NCBI GenBank assembly: GCA_027067955.1
Contig: JAMOUW010000008.1
Coordinates: forward strand, 1 to 60,010
Source: Thermaceae bacterium
GTDB taxonomy: Bacteria > Deinococcota > Deinococci > Deinococcales > Marinithermaceae
Reading direction: 5' to 3'
DNA length: 60,010 bases
How positions within the stretch are numbered: the first letter of the stretch is position 1; each line of letters starts with the position of its first letter. Made by a program: the position numbers and the translations under genes. This document shows positions 1-9,137 of the stretch, one piece after another. The notes beneath the pieces are model-generated. The model was not told the origin of the DNA. It saw only the letters and a list, made by a program, of their open reading frames with translations, and ran no database searches.

Positions 1-357
1 CGCAGGTAGCTTGACCTCATGGGGGTGTTGGCTATGCCAGGCCCTTAAATTTTTCAGCGGCCGCCACGCCAGTACATCAGAGTGTTAGTCCTTTGCCAGG
101 GCGAAGGAAAGTTAAGCACCGCTGACCGGCATTGAGGTCTGAAACTCGACGCTGCCGCCATTAAGGGTGTTCTTGCATAAGAGTCTGCAATGGATATCGC
201 TGGCAAGGCGTGAAGCTCAATAGAATATATTATATACGTAGAAAAAGATAATGGATTACCAACTTCATTATTGAACGTGAATCTTCGTATAGGTATTCTA
301 GAATCCAGTATTGTATCGCCTCCATAAAGCAAGGCACTGCATTTCGATAGTACCTGA
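1..357. other. Left edge, no supported gene
   Basis: This stretch is AT-rich compared with the rest of the window. A minus-strand open frame crosses it and runs into the polymerase gene, but it has no recognisable motif, no Shine-Dalgarno and an unconvincing composition. I see no RNA gene, repeat or clear terminator. It could hold a decayed gene or the 3' flank of the polysaccharide genes. Confidence 0.4.
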
Positions 358-1605
358 TCAGTTCTTTGAGATGCGAAGGCCGCTAACCATCCCCGCGAAC
401 ATAAATAGGTAGCGATTGCCAATAATATCTGAGCTAAATTGCGCCTCAATAAATGAAAAAGAAAAAAGCATGAGTATAATCATCAACAAGCGCCTATCGC
501 CCTTCTCCAAAGACGGTGATTTGAAAAGGGCCAGCACTCGAAAAATTAAAGCAACACAAAACAAAAAGAACAACGATATACCTACTAGCCCTTGTTCGGT
601 GAAAATCTCGGCAAAAATGTTATGCGGATAATCATAAGAACCTATCTCCTTGCCGCATGTATCGTAGAATGACGCTAAGCCATTGCCAATAAAGGGTGCA
701 TTGCTACCTTCCGCCAGCGCACATTTCAATAAATTTATACGTATCGAAACAGATCTGCCCCCTGAATTCAAATACTTAAGCCTATCTAGAGTTTTATAGT
801 CAACGTGAATATGGCCCTGCATATTTACTACAAGTAGGATTATAAATAGGGAGGTGATAAATATTAGCATCTTTGCGATGGGCAGACACCTTCCCTTATC
901 AAGTAAGCAACTAAGGCTAATGATAATAACCACCGACATTAATAGGGCTATAAGTGGGCCACGGCCACCCATCACTAACAAGCCAAATAATAACGTGGTT
1001 GCCATTACAGAACTGTTGCAGAACAGACAGAAGCCTTGATAGTACCAATTAGTAAAAGATAGAATAAAACCTATGGCTGCAAGGCGGGCGAATCCCAGGT
1101 AATCACCCGAGACGGATTTGAATAGTAAGCCTATTTGGCTATGCGTATCTGCTATGATATACAATAATGACAATATTACCGATAGAGCATATATTATTTT
1201 TGTGAACGCAATGAATGAGAAGCGCTTCCTCATAATGCACATTCCAAGATGATACGAAATAAGTAGTACTATAAATAATCCCAGTAGCTTTTCAAGGTAA
1301 TAATGACCGTAATTAGTTGTCCAAAGAGCAGAGGCCACTAACCAGAACCACAGAAGGGCAAAAAGAAAAGAATCTACCCTGAGGAGTGAGCGTTTGAGTG
1401 ATTTTTTTGCATCTGACCAATAGCAGACAGATGTGAACAAGAGGATAAAGGGTAACAGCATTAGATAAGGCATGATTACTGCATTGCCAAGCGTTATCCT
1501 CCTAGTCGGTTCCCCGCCAAGAACAAGAACGGTGATCGCCGATGCAACAATCAGTAAGTCTAGAAGTACATAGTGAAGCTTAGGCATTATCTTATTATTC
1601 GACAC
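358..1605 (-). CDS. O-antigen ligase/polymerase-like membrane protein (Wzy family)
   Basis: Polytopic membrane protein of about 415 residues with roughly ten hydrophobic segments. Near the C-terminus is a motif-rich stretch with PHNIFAEIFTEQGLVG, where the Pro-His-Asn and following helix resemble the O-antigen ligase/polymerase (Wzy_C) family. Such proteins join undecaprenyl-linked glycan units at the outer face of the inner membrane. The GTG at 1605 is chosen as start because GGAGGG lies 9 nt upstream. An in-frame ATG at 1587 is the alternative. The start overlaps the flippase stop by 11 nt, so the two are an operon with probable translational coupling. Composition is markedly AT-rich, which suggests transfer. 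Wzy-type polymerase and ligase cannot be told apart from sequence alone. Confidence 0.75.
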   Translation of the reverse strand: MSNNKIMPKLHYVLLDLLIVASAITVLVLGGEPTRRITLGNAVIMPYLMLLPFILLFTSVCYWSDAKKSLKRSLLRVDSFLFALLWFWLVASALWTTNYGHYYLEKLLGLFIVLLISYHLGMCIMRKRFSFIAFTKIIYALSVILSLLYIIADTHSQIGLLFKSVSGDYLGFARLAAIGFILSFTNWYYQGFCLFCNSSVMATTLLFGLLVMGGRGPLIALLMSVVIIISLSCLLDKGRCLPIAKMLIFITSLFIILLVVNMQGHIHVDYKTLDRLKYLNSGGRSVSIRINLLKCALAEGSNAPFIGNGLASFYDTCGKEIGSYDYPHNIFAEIFTEQGLVGISLFFLFCVALIFRVLALFKSPSLEKGDRRLLMIILMLFSFSFIEAQFSSDIIGNRYLFMFAGMVSGLRISKN

Positions 1606-2896
1606 CTTTGAAATCCCTCCTTTTGTTGAGAACAACTGAGGCATCGGTGTGCCACAATATATAAACTAGGGCATTAGTCGCCGTAAAAGGTGCCATTAAT
1701 GTATCGTTAGACAGGTTCTCAAATAAAAACTTAGGTGAGAGAATGGCAATCACCCCAAGTGAGAAACGGATGGCCTCAATGAACATTTCTCGGTATTGGA
1801 AACCGGATGAAACGTATAAAACACTTAGTGGCTGAGCTGAAAGCTGTAAAAAGAAATATGGTGATAGCAGCAAAACAACCATTGAGGCATACGCCCAATT
1901 GGGGTAAAACTGCAAGAATCTACTTACTAAGTATGCATAAACCATAAATGGAATCGTGAGGTACAACAGTATCTTTCGTAAATTTATGTACAACCTAGCT
2001 ATGGGCACGGAGCGCTCTGAAATGAGCCCTAGAAAAGTTTGCGCCAGTGATTGAGATATCAGTGCGGCTGGCATACCTAACAACCGATGGGCGATTGCAT
2101 AAGCTCCTGCTATTTCCAGTCCATATAAAAAGCTAAGGAGGACATTGGGCAATTGTGTCGAGAGCCGCATAAAGAGTGCTGCGGGCATGCTATACAATGC
2201 AAACGTCCTGTATTTGCGTATAGTCGTCATGGAAATCTTTTCGCATCTTCGAGTTGATATATCTGTTATGGAGCGGGCCAGAAAATAGCTGGCACCCAGC
2301 CAACCTATCAGGCTACCCCAGATTAGTGGCAGGGAGCTTTCGTTGTGTATATAGCGAGCCAAGAACCCTAGTGTTAGTTGACTTGTTGTTACGAGTAATA
2401 TCTGCAGTATCTTGGCTAGCGCAACGCTCCTATAGGCACTTTTAGATATAGCTGCGTTTGTCCATAGTTGATAATAGCCATACGAAAGACCACCAATTGG
2501 CGAGAGTATCACTGGCAAATACAATCGGCTATAGGCGAAAGAGTGGGCAGAAAATAATAGTCCTATAGCAAGCAAAAATACGGTTATAAGCAATGCCACA
2601 AGCATGCTGAAAGCTAGTAATTGGGCTCGATGCCTGTCGTTCTTAGCGATTGGTAGCGCATATTCGAACCTCCACGTTAAGATTGTGGTTACTATTGCTG
2701 AAATGCCTGAAAACAGGGCCCATTCACCAAAAAAGGTGGGTTCATATATATAAATAAGCAGCGGCACCGCCAAAAAACCGACGCTATACCCTAGAAAAGT
2801 AGAACTGAATAGCAATGCAAATATCTTCCACTGTCGTGACCGACGCGATAGGAGCTCGGTAATTAATTTTCGGGCTCTATTTCTATGATCGCTCAT
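1595..2896 (-). CDS. Polysaccharide flippase (Wzx/RfbX-like)
   Basis: 433-residue protein made almost entirely of hydrophobic segments (about 12-14), with a short basic N-terminus. The pattern fits the MATE/MOP-superfamily polysaccharide flippases that move undecaprenyl-PP-linked repeat units across the inner membrane. It sits just upstream of the Wzy-like gene and overlaps it by 11 nt, the usual pairing in Wzy-dependent pathways. The start is the ATG at 2896; I see no strong Shine-Dalgarno. Base composition is AT-rich like its partner. No residue-level motif proves function, so the call rests on topology, length and neighbourhood. Confidence 0.78.
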   Translation of the reverse strand: MSDHRNRARKLITELLSRRSRQWKIFALLFSSTFLGYSVGFLAVPLLIYIYEPTFFGEWALFSGISAIVTTILTWRFEYALPIAKNDRHRAQLLAFSMLVALLITVFLLAIGLLFSAHSFAYSRLYLPVILSPIGGLSYGYYQLWTNAAISKSAYRSVALAKILQILLVTTSQLTLGFLARYIHNESSLPLIWGSLIGWLGASYFLARSITDISTRRCEKISMTTIRKYRTFALYSMPAALFMRLSTQLPNVLLSFLYGLEIAGAYAIAHRLLGMPAALISQSLAQTFLGLISERSVPIARLYINLRKILLYLTIPFMVYAYLVSRFLQFYPNWAYASMVVLLLSPYFFLQLSAQPLSVLYVSSGFQYREMFIEAIRFSLGVIAILSPKFLFENLSNDTLMAPFTATNALVYILWHTDASVVLNKRRDFKGVE

Positions 2897-3818
2897 TTGA
2901 TTGCCTGAAAGTTCTTATGTGTTGATGTGCCGACGCGTGGTATGTCCATTATTTATATCTTATAAATTCCAGTCACAGTTGGACATGAAGGATGCCCGCT
3001 AAATATAGCCAAATACCTGCATAAAACAATTACGCGCTACTACTCTTTATCGCGCTAATCAAGGTTACCACAGCCTTGTTGCCCGTGACCCTATAGGCAG
3101 AAGCTTTTGGTTTTCACATAACATCGCATGCGATTCAGCAACTGTTGGAATTCGAATTGGGCGTATTTGTGGCTCGTTGCGCATGTCTGTGCCCTAATGT
3201 GAAATAGCGCGCATCTGAAGTTAGGTAGGCGCAATTTGAGCTTACCCAGCCTTAATGTTGGAGAAGTGGGTATCATCTAAACCTAGGCTACTAGCATGTA
3301 GCATAGCAGATCATGTCAAAATAGGGCACGCGGTGTTGGCGCATGTGCAATAATATACTAACTTTTGGGATCTCGGCCCTATTTGATTTATGGCCTCATC
3401 AGTTTAGGTATGGCGCGTGCCTGTTGATTGGCATCGCAGAAAGGTTGACCGCTGGTGCGTTTTTGTTTCCTAGTCGCTACCGCCCCTAAGAACAGGATCC
3501 ACCTTATTGAACTCGGTTGCAAAAAGCAGCGAGCCCAAAAGCAAGATCATAATGTGGGAGCTACGAAAATTTTAACCATTACTTTCTTACTGGGAACGCA
3601 CGTATATCGCAGTCGTGGTGGAGATGGTTGTCATGTACGGGGTAGTTCTATTGCGCCCCTTCAGAATCATTATACATTGAAATGTAAAGGTATTAGTAAT
3701 ACTAGTAAATTAGTTTTAGTTACAAAACCAGGAGATAATAGCCAATGTAATGTGGAGGAAAGTTTGAGCTGGTCCCGGATCATGGACAGCTGGTTAAACC
3801 AGTTGCAATCGGAGGTAA
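2897..3818. other. AT-rich intergenic region between divergent polysaccharide genes
   Basis: About 920 bp separate the minus-strand flippase from the plus-strand aminotransferase. Open frames at 3091-3276 (minus) and 3455-3835 (plus) exist but have no domain or ribosome site, and the second runs into the aminotransferase start. The 3' part contains a 13-nt palindrome at 3690-3702 (GTATTAGTAATAC) and a possible promoter, TTGAAA at 3677-3682 with TACTAG at 3700-3705. The low GC marks the region as the edge of acquired DNA. Confidence 0.4.
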
Positions 3819-4982
3819 ATGGTGCCGCGCGCTGAATTTTTGCCTTTTGCCAGACCCGTTATCGGCGAAGAAGAGATTGCTGAGGTTGTAGATACCCTCC
3901 GTTCCGGATGGATAACGACCGGGCCTAAAACCAAATCGTTTGAGGGTGCCTTTAAGGAATTCCTCGGGGCGCCCGGTGCGCTGGCGTTGAATTCGTGCAC
4001 CGCCGGGCTCCACACTGCTTTGGTAACCCTTGGCGTTGGTCCTGGCGACGAAGTCATCACCACACCCATGACCTTTGCCGCGTCGGTAAATGTAATAGAG
4101 CACGTTGGCGCGCGCCCGGTCTTGGTTGATGTCGAGGAAGACACACTAAACATAGATCCGGTCGCTATCGAGGCGGCGGTCACATCCCGCACGAAAGTCA
4201 TATTGCCAGTACATTATGCGGGTCACCCGGTAGAACTCGATGCCGTCTTTGAAATTGCCAAAACCCATGGTCTGGCGGTTCTGGAAGACGCCGCCCATGC
4301 CTTACCCGCCAAATACAATGGGCGCACCATAGGCTCCGGCAGCAACCCCGCCGCTTTTAGCTTCTACGCCACCAAGAATCTGACTACCGGCGAGGGGGGC
4401 ATGCTCACGGGCAACCCGGAATTCTTGGAGCGTGCGCGGGTCGTGAGCTTGCACGGGATGAGCCGGGATGCCTGGAAACGCTACGCCAAGGGTGGAAGCT
4501 GGTTCTACGAAGTGATTGAGCCGGGTTACAAGTACAACATGACCGACATCCAGGCAGCACTCGGGCTCTGGCAGTTAAGGCGCTTGGGTGATTTTCAAGA
4601 AAGGCGACGAGCAATCGTTGCCGCCTACAATTCCGCGTTTGGCCAGCACAGGACCTTCGAGGTTCCAACCGAGCGTGAAAACGTCGAGCACGCATGGCAC
4701 CTGTACGTTCTCAGATTGAACCTGGAGGCCATAACGGTCGACCGCGACCGCTTCATAGATGAGCTTGCCAAGCGCAACATCGGAGCTTCCGTGCACTTCA
4801 TCCCCATACACTTGCACCCGTTCTATCGCGACAAGTACGGTTTCGCACCCGGCGACTTTCCTGTAGCCCATAAAAACTACAAACGCATCGTCAGTCTTCC
4901 CCTGCACCCGGGCCTCTCCGAGGCGGACGTTTCCCACGTTATCGAAGCCGTAACGGATGTAGCCGACACCTTTTCCCGATGA
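3819..4982 (+). CDS. DegT/DnrJ/EryC1/StrS sugar aminotransferase
   Basis: PLP-dependent aminotransferase of 387 residues, the normal family length. It would aminate a nucleotide-linked 4-keto (or 3-keto) sugar. The catalytic lysine is Lys186 in FYATKNLTTGEGG, and the VLEDAAHA motif around 155-161 is the usual Asp/His PLP-binding segment. GGAGG at 3811-3815 precedes ATG 3819 by only 3 nt, so the adjacent GTG 3822 could also be used. The stop overlaps the phosphoglycosyl transferase start (ATGA). With a 4,6-dehydratase two genes on, it fits a UDP-4-amino-4,6-dideoxy-sugar route like PglE/WbpE/PseC. The exact sugar is not visible. Confidence 0.88.
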   Translation: MVPRAEFLPFARPVIGEEEIAEVVDTLRSGWITTGPKTKSFEGAFKEFLGAPGALALNSCTAGLHTALVTLGVGPGDEVITTPMTFAASVNVIEHVGARPVLVDVEEDTLNIDPVAIEAAVTSRTKVILPVHYAGHPVELDAVFEIAKTHGLAVLEDAAHALPAKYNGRTIGSGSNPAAFSFYATKNLTTGEGGMLTGNPEFLERARVVSLHGMSRDAWKRYAKGGSWFYEVIEPGYKYNMTDIQAALGLWQLRRLGDFQERRRAIVAAYNSAFGQHRTFEVPTERENVEHAWHLYVLRLNLEAITVDRDRFIDELAKRNIGASVHFIPIHLHPFYRDKYGFAPGDFPVAHKNYKRIVSLPLHPGLSEADVSHVIEAVTDVADTFSR

Positions 4983-5575
4983 AGAAGACCAAGCGCTTAT
5001 TCGACATTTTCTGGACCTCGCTGGGCTTGCTGCTGCTCTGGCCCGTATTTCTGGTGATTGCCCTTTTGATAAAGATCGATGATGGCGGACCTGTGTTTTA
5101 CCGTCAGATAAGGGTTGGCCGTGGGGGAAAGCCGTTTCGTATCTGGAAGTTTCGCACCATGGTGGTTGATGCGGACAAGATTGGTGGTTCTCTAACGGTC
5201 GGCAGGGATCCGAGAATTACCCGCACGGGATACTGGTTGAGAAAGTTCAAGCTGGACGAGCTGCCCCAGCTTTTCAACGTCCTTTCCGGAGAAATGAGCT
5301 TGGTGGGGCCGCGCCCTGAGGTGCCGGAGTACGTTGCTCGTTATACGCAGGACCAGAAACGGGTTTTGGAGCTGACGCCCGGCATTACCGATCCGGCATC
5401 TATTGCATACAGAAACGAAAACGAAATACTCGCGTCGTCAGACGACCCGGAAGCTGTTTATTTGTCCGAGATCATGCCGGAGAAAATCCGGTTAAATTTA
5501 CAGTATGCAGAAAAAAGCACTGTCTGGACCGATTTTTTGACCATTTTGAAAACGCTTTTACGGCTGGCTGGTTAA
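4979..5575 (+). CDS. Monotopic phosphoglycosyl transferase (bacterial sugar transferase, PglC/WcaJ type)
   Basis: 198 residues, the length of minimal PglC-like enzymes. One N-terminal hydrophobic re-entrant helix (about 14-32) is followed by the conserved catalytic domain: RQIRVGRGGKPFRIWKFRTM, then KLDELPQLFNVLSGEMS and LVGPRPEV. Such enzymes transfer a sugar-1-phosphate from a nucleotide sugar to undecaprenyl phosphate, the committed step of a lipid-linked glycan, at the cytoplasmic face. The ATGA overlap with the aminotransferase indicates co-translation. With the dehydratase and aminotransferase it forms a PglF-PglE-PglC-like trio. The substrate is inferred. Confidence 0.9.
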   Translation: MKKTKRLFDIFWTSLGLLLLWPVFLVIALLIKIDDGGPVFYRQIRVGRGGKPFRIWKFRTMVVDADKIGGSLTVGRDPRITRTGYWLRKFKLDELPQLFNVLSGEMSLVGPRPEVPEYVARYTQDQKRVLELTPGITDPASIAYRNENEILASSDDPEAVYLSEIMPEKIRLNLQYAEKSTVWTDFLTILKTLLRLAG

Positions 5576-5619
5576 AACATCTATAACTTGGCCGGGCTTG
5601 AGACTATAGTGGGTTCTAG

Positions 5620-7461
5620 ATGGCGCGCACAATAGCCAAGTACCTGACAGATGTATTCCTGTGGGTAATTGCTACCCCGCTTGCTTTCTGGTTGCGCCTG
5701 GACCAGCCCTGGTCGACGTACGCGTATGACGCCCTGGCCTTTACCCTCATCGGCGTTCCCATCAAGGCGGGCATAGCCTATTTGTGGAAGTTTCACAACC
5801 AAACCTGGCGGCGCATAGGCACCCGGGACTTGCTGTCTCTTATCCAGGGGGTTTCGCTGGGGACACTGGTGCTGGCATCAACGGCCTTCTTTTTGCGGCC
5901 TCACTTGAATATTCCCCGCAGCATCCCTTTGCTGGATGGCGCTCTTGCCCTGCTAATGCTGGGTGCGGTGAGGCTGGCCGCGCGGGTGCTTTTTGAGCAA
6001 TCGCAGGCGCGAATAGCATCGCGGCGCAAGACGTCGCAGCGGGTGTTGATCGTGGGCGCAGGCGAGGCCGGCACCATGCTGGCGCGCGAAATGCTGCGGC
6101 ACCCGGAGGCGGGCCTGCTACCGGTGGGATTCTTGGATGACGACCCGGCCAAACAACACCAGAAGATCATGGGTATTCCGGTCTTGGGGCCTATTTCCAG
6201 CCTGCCTCAGGTGGCCGCCAGCACCCATGCGGATGAGGTGCTCATCGCTGTCCCCTCGGCCCCGGGCAAGGTCGTGCGCCGGGTGGTGGAGCTTTCGCAA
6301 AAAGCCGGGATACGCCACCGTATCGTGCCCGGAATTTACGAAATCCTCTCGGGCAAGGTGGCCATATCACAAATTCGAGACGTGGACGTCGAAGACCTCT
6401 TGCGCCGGGAGCCAGTACAGCTCGATACCGCCGAGATTGCCCATTACCTGGAAGGAAGAACAGTGCTGGTCACCGGTGCGGGCGGGTCCATAGGGTCCGA
6501 GATAGTACGGCAGGTGGCGCGCTTCCGGCCCCGCCGCATTATCCTTTTGGGCAGGGGGGAAAACAGCCTTTATCAAATTGAGCGCGAGCTAGGCCAGTCG
6601 TGGCCCGAGCTGAACTGGAGAACGGTTGTGGCCGACGTGCGCGATCGCGAAAAGATGCGGTATGTCTTCACCACCTACGCCCCCGAGGTGGTCTTCCATG
6701 CCGCCGCCCATAAGCACGTACCCATGATGGAGGCCAACCCCGACGAGGCGGTCTTCAACAACGTCGGGGGGACCAAGAACGTCGTGGAACTCGCGCTCGA
6801 GCACGGCGTCGAGCGCTTCGTGAACATCTCCACCGACAAGGCCGTCAACCCCACCTCGGTCATGGGGGCCTCCAAGCGCGTGGCCGAATACCTGGTGCAG
6901 TGGGCCGCCCAGCGGGCCAGGCCGGGGCAGGCCTTCGTTTCGGTGCGTTTCGGCAACGTGCTGGGCAGCCGGGGCAGCGTGATTCCTCTGTTCAAGGAGC
7001 AGATCGCGAGGGGCGGGCCCGTTACCGTGACCCATCAGGACATGACGCGCTACTTCATGACCATCCCCGAGGCCGCCCAGCTCGTCTTGCAGGCGGGTGG
7101 GCTGGGGGACAATGGAGCGGTCTACGTTCTCGACATGGGTGAACCGGTAAGAATAGCCGACCTGGCCCGCGACCTGATACGCCTTTCGGGGCTGGAGCCC
7201 GGAGCAGACATAGAAATCATTTATACCGGCATCCGCCCCGGAGAAAAATTGTTCGAGGAGCTGCTAACCGCGGAGGAGGGAACCGAGGCGTCAAAGCACT
7301 CCCACATTTTTGTAGCCAAAGGGAACGCCAGCGGACTCGAAGAGCGCCTGGTCCTCATAGAAGAGCTTTTCAATGCTGCCCACAGAAGGGACCCTGCCGA
7401 AATTCGCGCCGTTTTCAAAAGGCTGGTGCCAACCTTTTCTCCCATGGTCCCGGGAAAGTAA
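5620..7461 (+). CDS. UDP-sugar 4,6-dehydratase/epimerase (CapD/PglF/WbpM-like)
   Basis: 613 residues. The N-terminal part has several membrane helices (within about 1-125). A first Rossmann fold begins at VLIVGAGEAG (about 142-151), and the catalytic SDR domain begins at VLVTGAGGSIGSE (about 282-294). The segment NISTDKAVNPTSVMGASKR (about 402-420) is the signature of this subfamily, in which Met-x3-Lys replaces the usual Tyr-x3-Lys. These enzymes make UDP-4-keto-6-deoxy sugars from UDP-GlcNAc. The gene lies 44 nt after the phosphoglycosyl transferase. A -10-like TATAGT at 5605-5610 lies 9 nt upstream of the ATG, so it may also have its own promoter. The local Shine-Dalgarno is weak. Confidence 0.9.
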   Translation: MARTIAKYLTDVFLWVIATPLAFWLRLDQPWSTYAYDALAFTLIGVPIKAGIAYLWKFHNQTWRRIGTRDLLSLIQGVSLGTLVLASTAFFLRPHLNIPRSIPLLDGALALLMLGAVRLAARVLFEQSQARIASRRKTSQRVLIVGAGEAGTMLAREMLRHPEAGLLPVGFLDDDPAKQHQKIMGIPVLGPISSLPQVAASTHADEVLIAVPSAPGKVVRRVVELSQKAGIRHRIVPGIYEILSGKVAISQIRDVDVEDLLRREPVQLDTAEIAHYLEGRTVLVTGAGGSIGSEIVRQVARFRPRRIILLGRGENSLYQIERELGQSWPELNWRTVVADVRDREKMRYVFTTYAPEVVFHAAAHKHVPMMEANPDEAVFNNVGGTKNVVELALEHGVERFVNISTDKAVNPTSVMGASKRVAEYLVQWAAQRARPGQAFVSVRFGNVLGSRGSVIPLFKEQIARGGPVTVTHQDMTRYFMTIPEAAQLVLQAGGLGDNGAVYVLDMGEPVRIADLARDLIRLSGLEPGADIEIIYTGIRPGEKLFEELLTAEEGTEASKHSHIFVAKGNASGLEERLVLIEELFNAAHRRDPAEIRAVFKRLVPTFSPMVPGK

Positions 7462-7501
7462 GCGGGTTTTCGGCGGCGCGGCAATAAATCGAGGTGGTGT
7501 T

Positions 7502-7727
7502 GAGCCGGAACTGGTACAATCAGCCTATGCGTTACCCTGTGTTTCTGGCGGCTGCTTTGCTGGTTTGGAGCGCCCCGGTCTTGGCGGATCAGGTTACCAC
7601 CCACGACTTCTTCCGCCTGACCCAAACCGTTTCGCGTTCCGCCAGCACCCCAGGCGCCTGGCGCTATAGCGTTGCTCCGCGCACCAAGGAGGCGCGCGCC
7701 TACTGGGAGGCGGCGGTGGAAAGCTGG
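7502..7727 (+). repeat. 226-bp perfect direct repeat, copy 1
   Basis: This 226-bp stretch is identical, base for base as far as I can read, to 8912-9137. It carries the -10 box and the first part of a secreted-protein gene. After position 7727 this copy has an extra G and then diverges within about 10 bases. Copies are offset by exactly 1410 bp and flank the nucleotidyltransferase gene. Confidence 0.97.
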
Positions 7728-7766
7728 GAAGCGGGCAATGCGGAACCGACAATACCCTTCGACTAG
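7527..7766 (+). pseudogene. Truncated duplicate of the secreted protein at 8937-9458
   Basis: The frame starts at the same ATG as the intact copy and encodes the same signal peptide (MRYPVFLAAALLVWSAPVLA) and the next ~45 residues. A one-base insertion (CTGGGAAG instead of CTGGAAG near 7727) shifts the frame, which ends at 7766 after about 79 codons instead of 173. The remaining two thirds of the gene are absent. The copy keeps the -10 TACAAT (7515-7520), but the -35 TTGTCA of the intact copy lies just outside the repeat and is not present here. It is therefore probably little transcribed from its own promoter, although readthrough from the dehydratase is possible. Confidence 0.85.
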
Positions 7767-7836
7767 GGCTCCTTGCGCAATGTGGAGCGATTCAAGAAAA
7801 ACAACTTCTAACCCGCCTCCGTAGTATCTTGGTTTC

Positions 7837-8895
7837 ATGAAAGGCCTCATTCTCGCCGCAGGCCGGGGCACGCGGCTGCGCCCCCTCACCCACACCCGCC
7901 CCAAGCCGGTGATCCGGGTGGCGGGTCGGCCCATAATCCACTATGCCCTCGACAACCTGATGGATGCGGGGGTGCATGAGATTGGCATCGTCGTCTCGCC
8001 CGACACCCGTACCGACTTGCAGGCGGCGCTGAATGGCGTGGATGGGGCCCGGGTGACCTACATCCTTCAGGAGCAGCCCCAGGGGCTGGCCCACGCGGTC
8101 GGCGTGGCCCGGACATGGCTGGAGGACGACCCTTTCGTCCTCTACTTGGGGGACAACCTCTTCGAGCGCGGCATCGCCCCCTTCGTGCAGGCCTTCGACC
8201 GGGACGGCCCCGCGGCGGTGGTGGCGCTGGCGCGGGTGGAGGACCCGCGCCAGTTCGGCGTCGCCGAGGTGGCGGGGCGGCGCATCCTGCGCCTCGTCGA
8301 GAAGCCCGAGCGACCGCCTTCGGACCTGGCGGTGGCCGGGGTCTACGTCTTCGGCCCGCGGATTCACCGGGTGATCGAAGGGCTCGAGCCCTCCGCCCGC
8401 GGCGAGTACGAGATCACCGACGCCATCCAGGGGCTAATCGATGGCGGCCATGAGGTCCAGGGGCTGCCCATCGAGGGTTGGTGGAAGGACACCGGCCGCG
8501 CCGAGGACCTGCTCGATGCCAACCGCCTGTTGCTTGCGAACGTCGTGCCGCGCAACGACGGCCGGGTTGAGGAGAGCCGACTCATCGGCCGCGTGGTCAT
8601 CGAAGAAGGGGCCACGGTGCTGCGCTCCACGGTGATGGGCCCCGCTTTGATCGCCGCTGGCAGCCGGGTGGAGGACGCCTTCGTGGGGCCGTTCACGGCC
8701 GTGGGTCCGGGGGCGGAGGTGCGGGGTTCCGAGGTGGAATACTCGATCGTTGCCGACCGCGCGGTGATCGAGAACGTGCCCACGCGCCTTCAGGAGTGTG
8801 TAATCGGCGTCGGAGCCCGCGTGACCTCACGCAAGGGACTACCGCGCGCCCACCGGCTCGTGCTCGGTGACAAGTCGCGGGTCGAGATTGGTTAA
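7837..8895 (+). CDS. Sugar-1-phosphate nucleotidyltransferase (RmlA long-type/GlmU-like)
   Basis: 352 residues: an N-terminal nucleotidyltransferase domain with LILAAGRGTRLRPLT (4-18) and RPKPVI, then GDNLFERG (about 105-112), FGVAEV and VEKPERPPSDLAVAGVYVF. A C-terminal left-handed beta-helix-like part follows (from about 240). Length and motifs match the long glucose-1-phosphate thymidylyltransferase group found in archaea, actinobacteria and thermophiles. It would make dTDP- or UDP-sugars for the surface glycan. The gene is boxed between two copies of a 226-bp direct repeat, so it could have been inserted, or could be lost, by recombination. A possible -10, TAGTAT at 7822-7827, lies 9 nt upstream of the ATG; there is no good Shine-Dalgarno. 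Confidence 0.87.
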   Translation: MKGLILAAGRGTRLRPLTHTRPKPVIRVAGRPIIHYALDNLMDAGVHEIGIVVSPDTRTDLQAALNGVDGARVTYILQEQPQGLAHAVGVARTWLEDDPFVLYLGDNLFERGIAPFVQAFDRDGPAAVVALARVEDPRQFGVAEVAGRRILRLVEKPERPPSDLAVAGVYVFGPRIHRVIEGLEPSARGEYEITDAIQGLIDGGHEVQGLPIEGWWKDTGRAEDLLDANRLLLANVVPRNDGRVEESRLIGRVVIEEGATVLRSTVMGPALIAAGSRVEDAFVGPFTAVGPGAEVRGSEVEYSIVADRAVIENVPTRLQECVIGVGARVTSRKGLPRAHRLVLGDKSRVEIG

Positions 8896-8902
8896 TGTCT
8901 GG

Positions 8903-8930
8903 TTGTCAGCAGAGCCGGAACTGGTACAAT
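8903..8930 (+). promoter_or_regulatory. Promoter of the secreted-protein gene, leaderless type
   Basis: -35 TTGTCA (8903-8908), 16-bp spacer, -10 TACAAT (8925-8930). The ATG at 8937 begins 6 nt after the -10, so transcription should start at or next to the start codon. The -35 lies just outside the 226-bp repeat. Confidence 0.7.
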
Positions 8931-9137
8931 CAGCCTATGCGTTACCCTGTGTTTCTGGCGGCTGCTTTGCTGGTTTGGAGCGCCCCGGTCTTGGCGGATC
9001 AGGTTACCACCCACGACTTCTTCCGCCTGACCCAAACCGTTTCGCGTTCCGCCAGCACCCCAGGCGCCTGGCGCTATAGCGTTGCTCCGCGCACCAAGGA
9101 GGCGCGCGCCTACTGGGAGGCGGCGGTGGAAAGCTGG
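8912..9137 (+). repeat. 226-bp perfect direct repeat, copy 2
   Basis: Identical to 7502-7727 over 226 bp. This copy is continuous with the rest of the intact gene (to 9458), so it is the parental one and the upstream copy is the derived fragment. Confidence 0.97.

Noticed and set aside
54-449. Minus-strand 131-codon frame at the left edge
   Set aside because: No start signal, no domain, and it overlaps the 3' end of the well-supported polymerase gene.
3455-3835. 126-codon plus-strand frame before the aminotransferase
   Set aside because: No ribosome site or known motif; it overlaps the aminotransferase start and covers likely promoter sequence.
8799-8807. Fourth copy of the CCGATTACA motif (minus strand)
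   Set aside because: Lies within the nucleotidyltransferase coding frame, with no -35/-10 pair at the proper distance.
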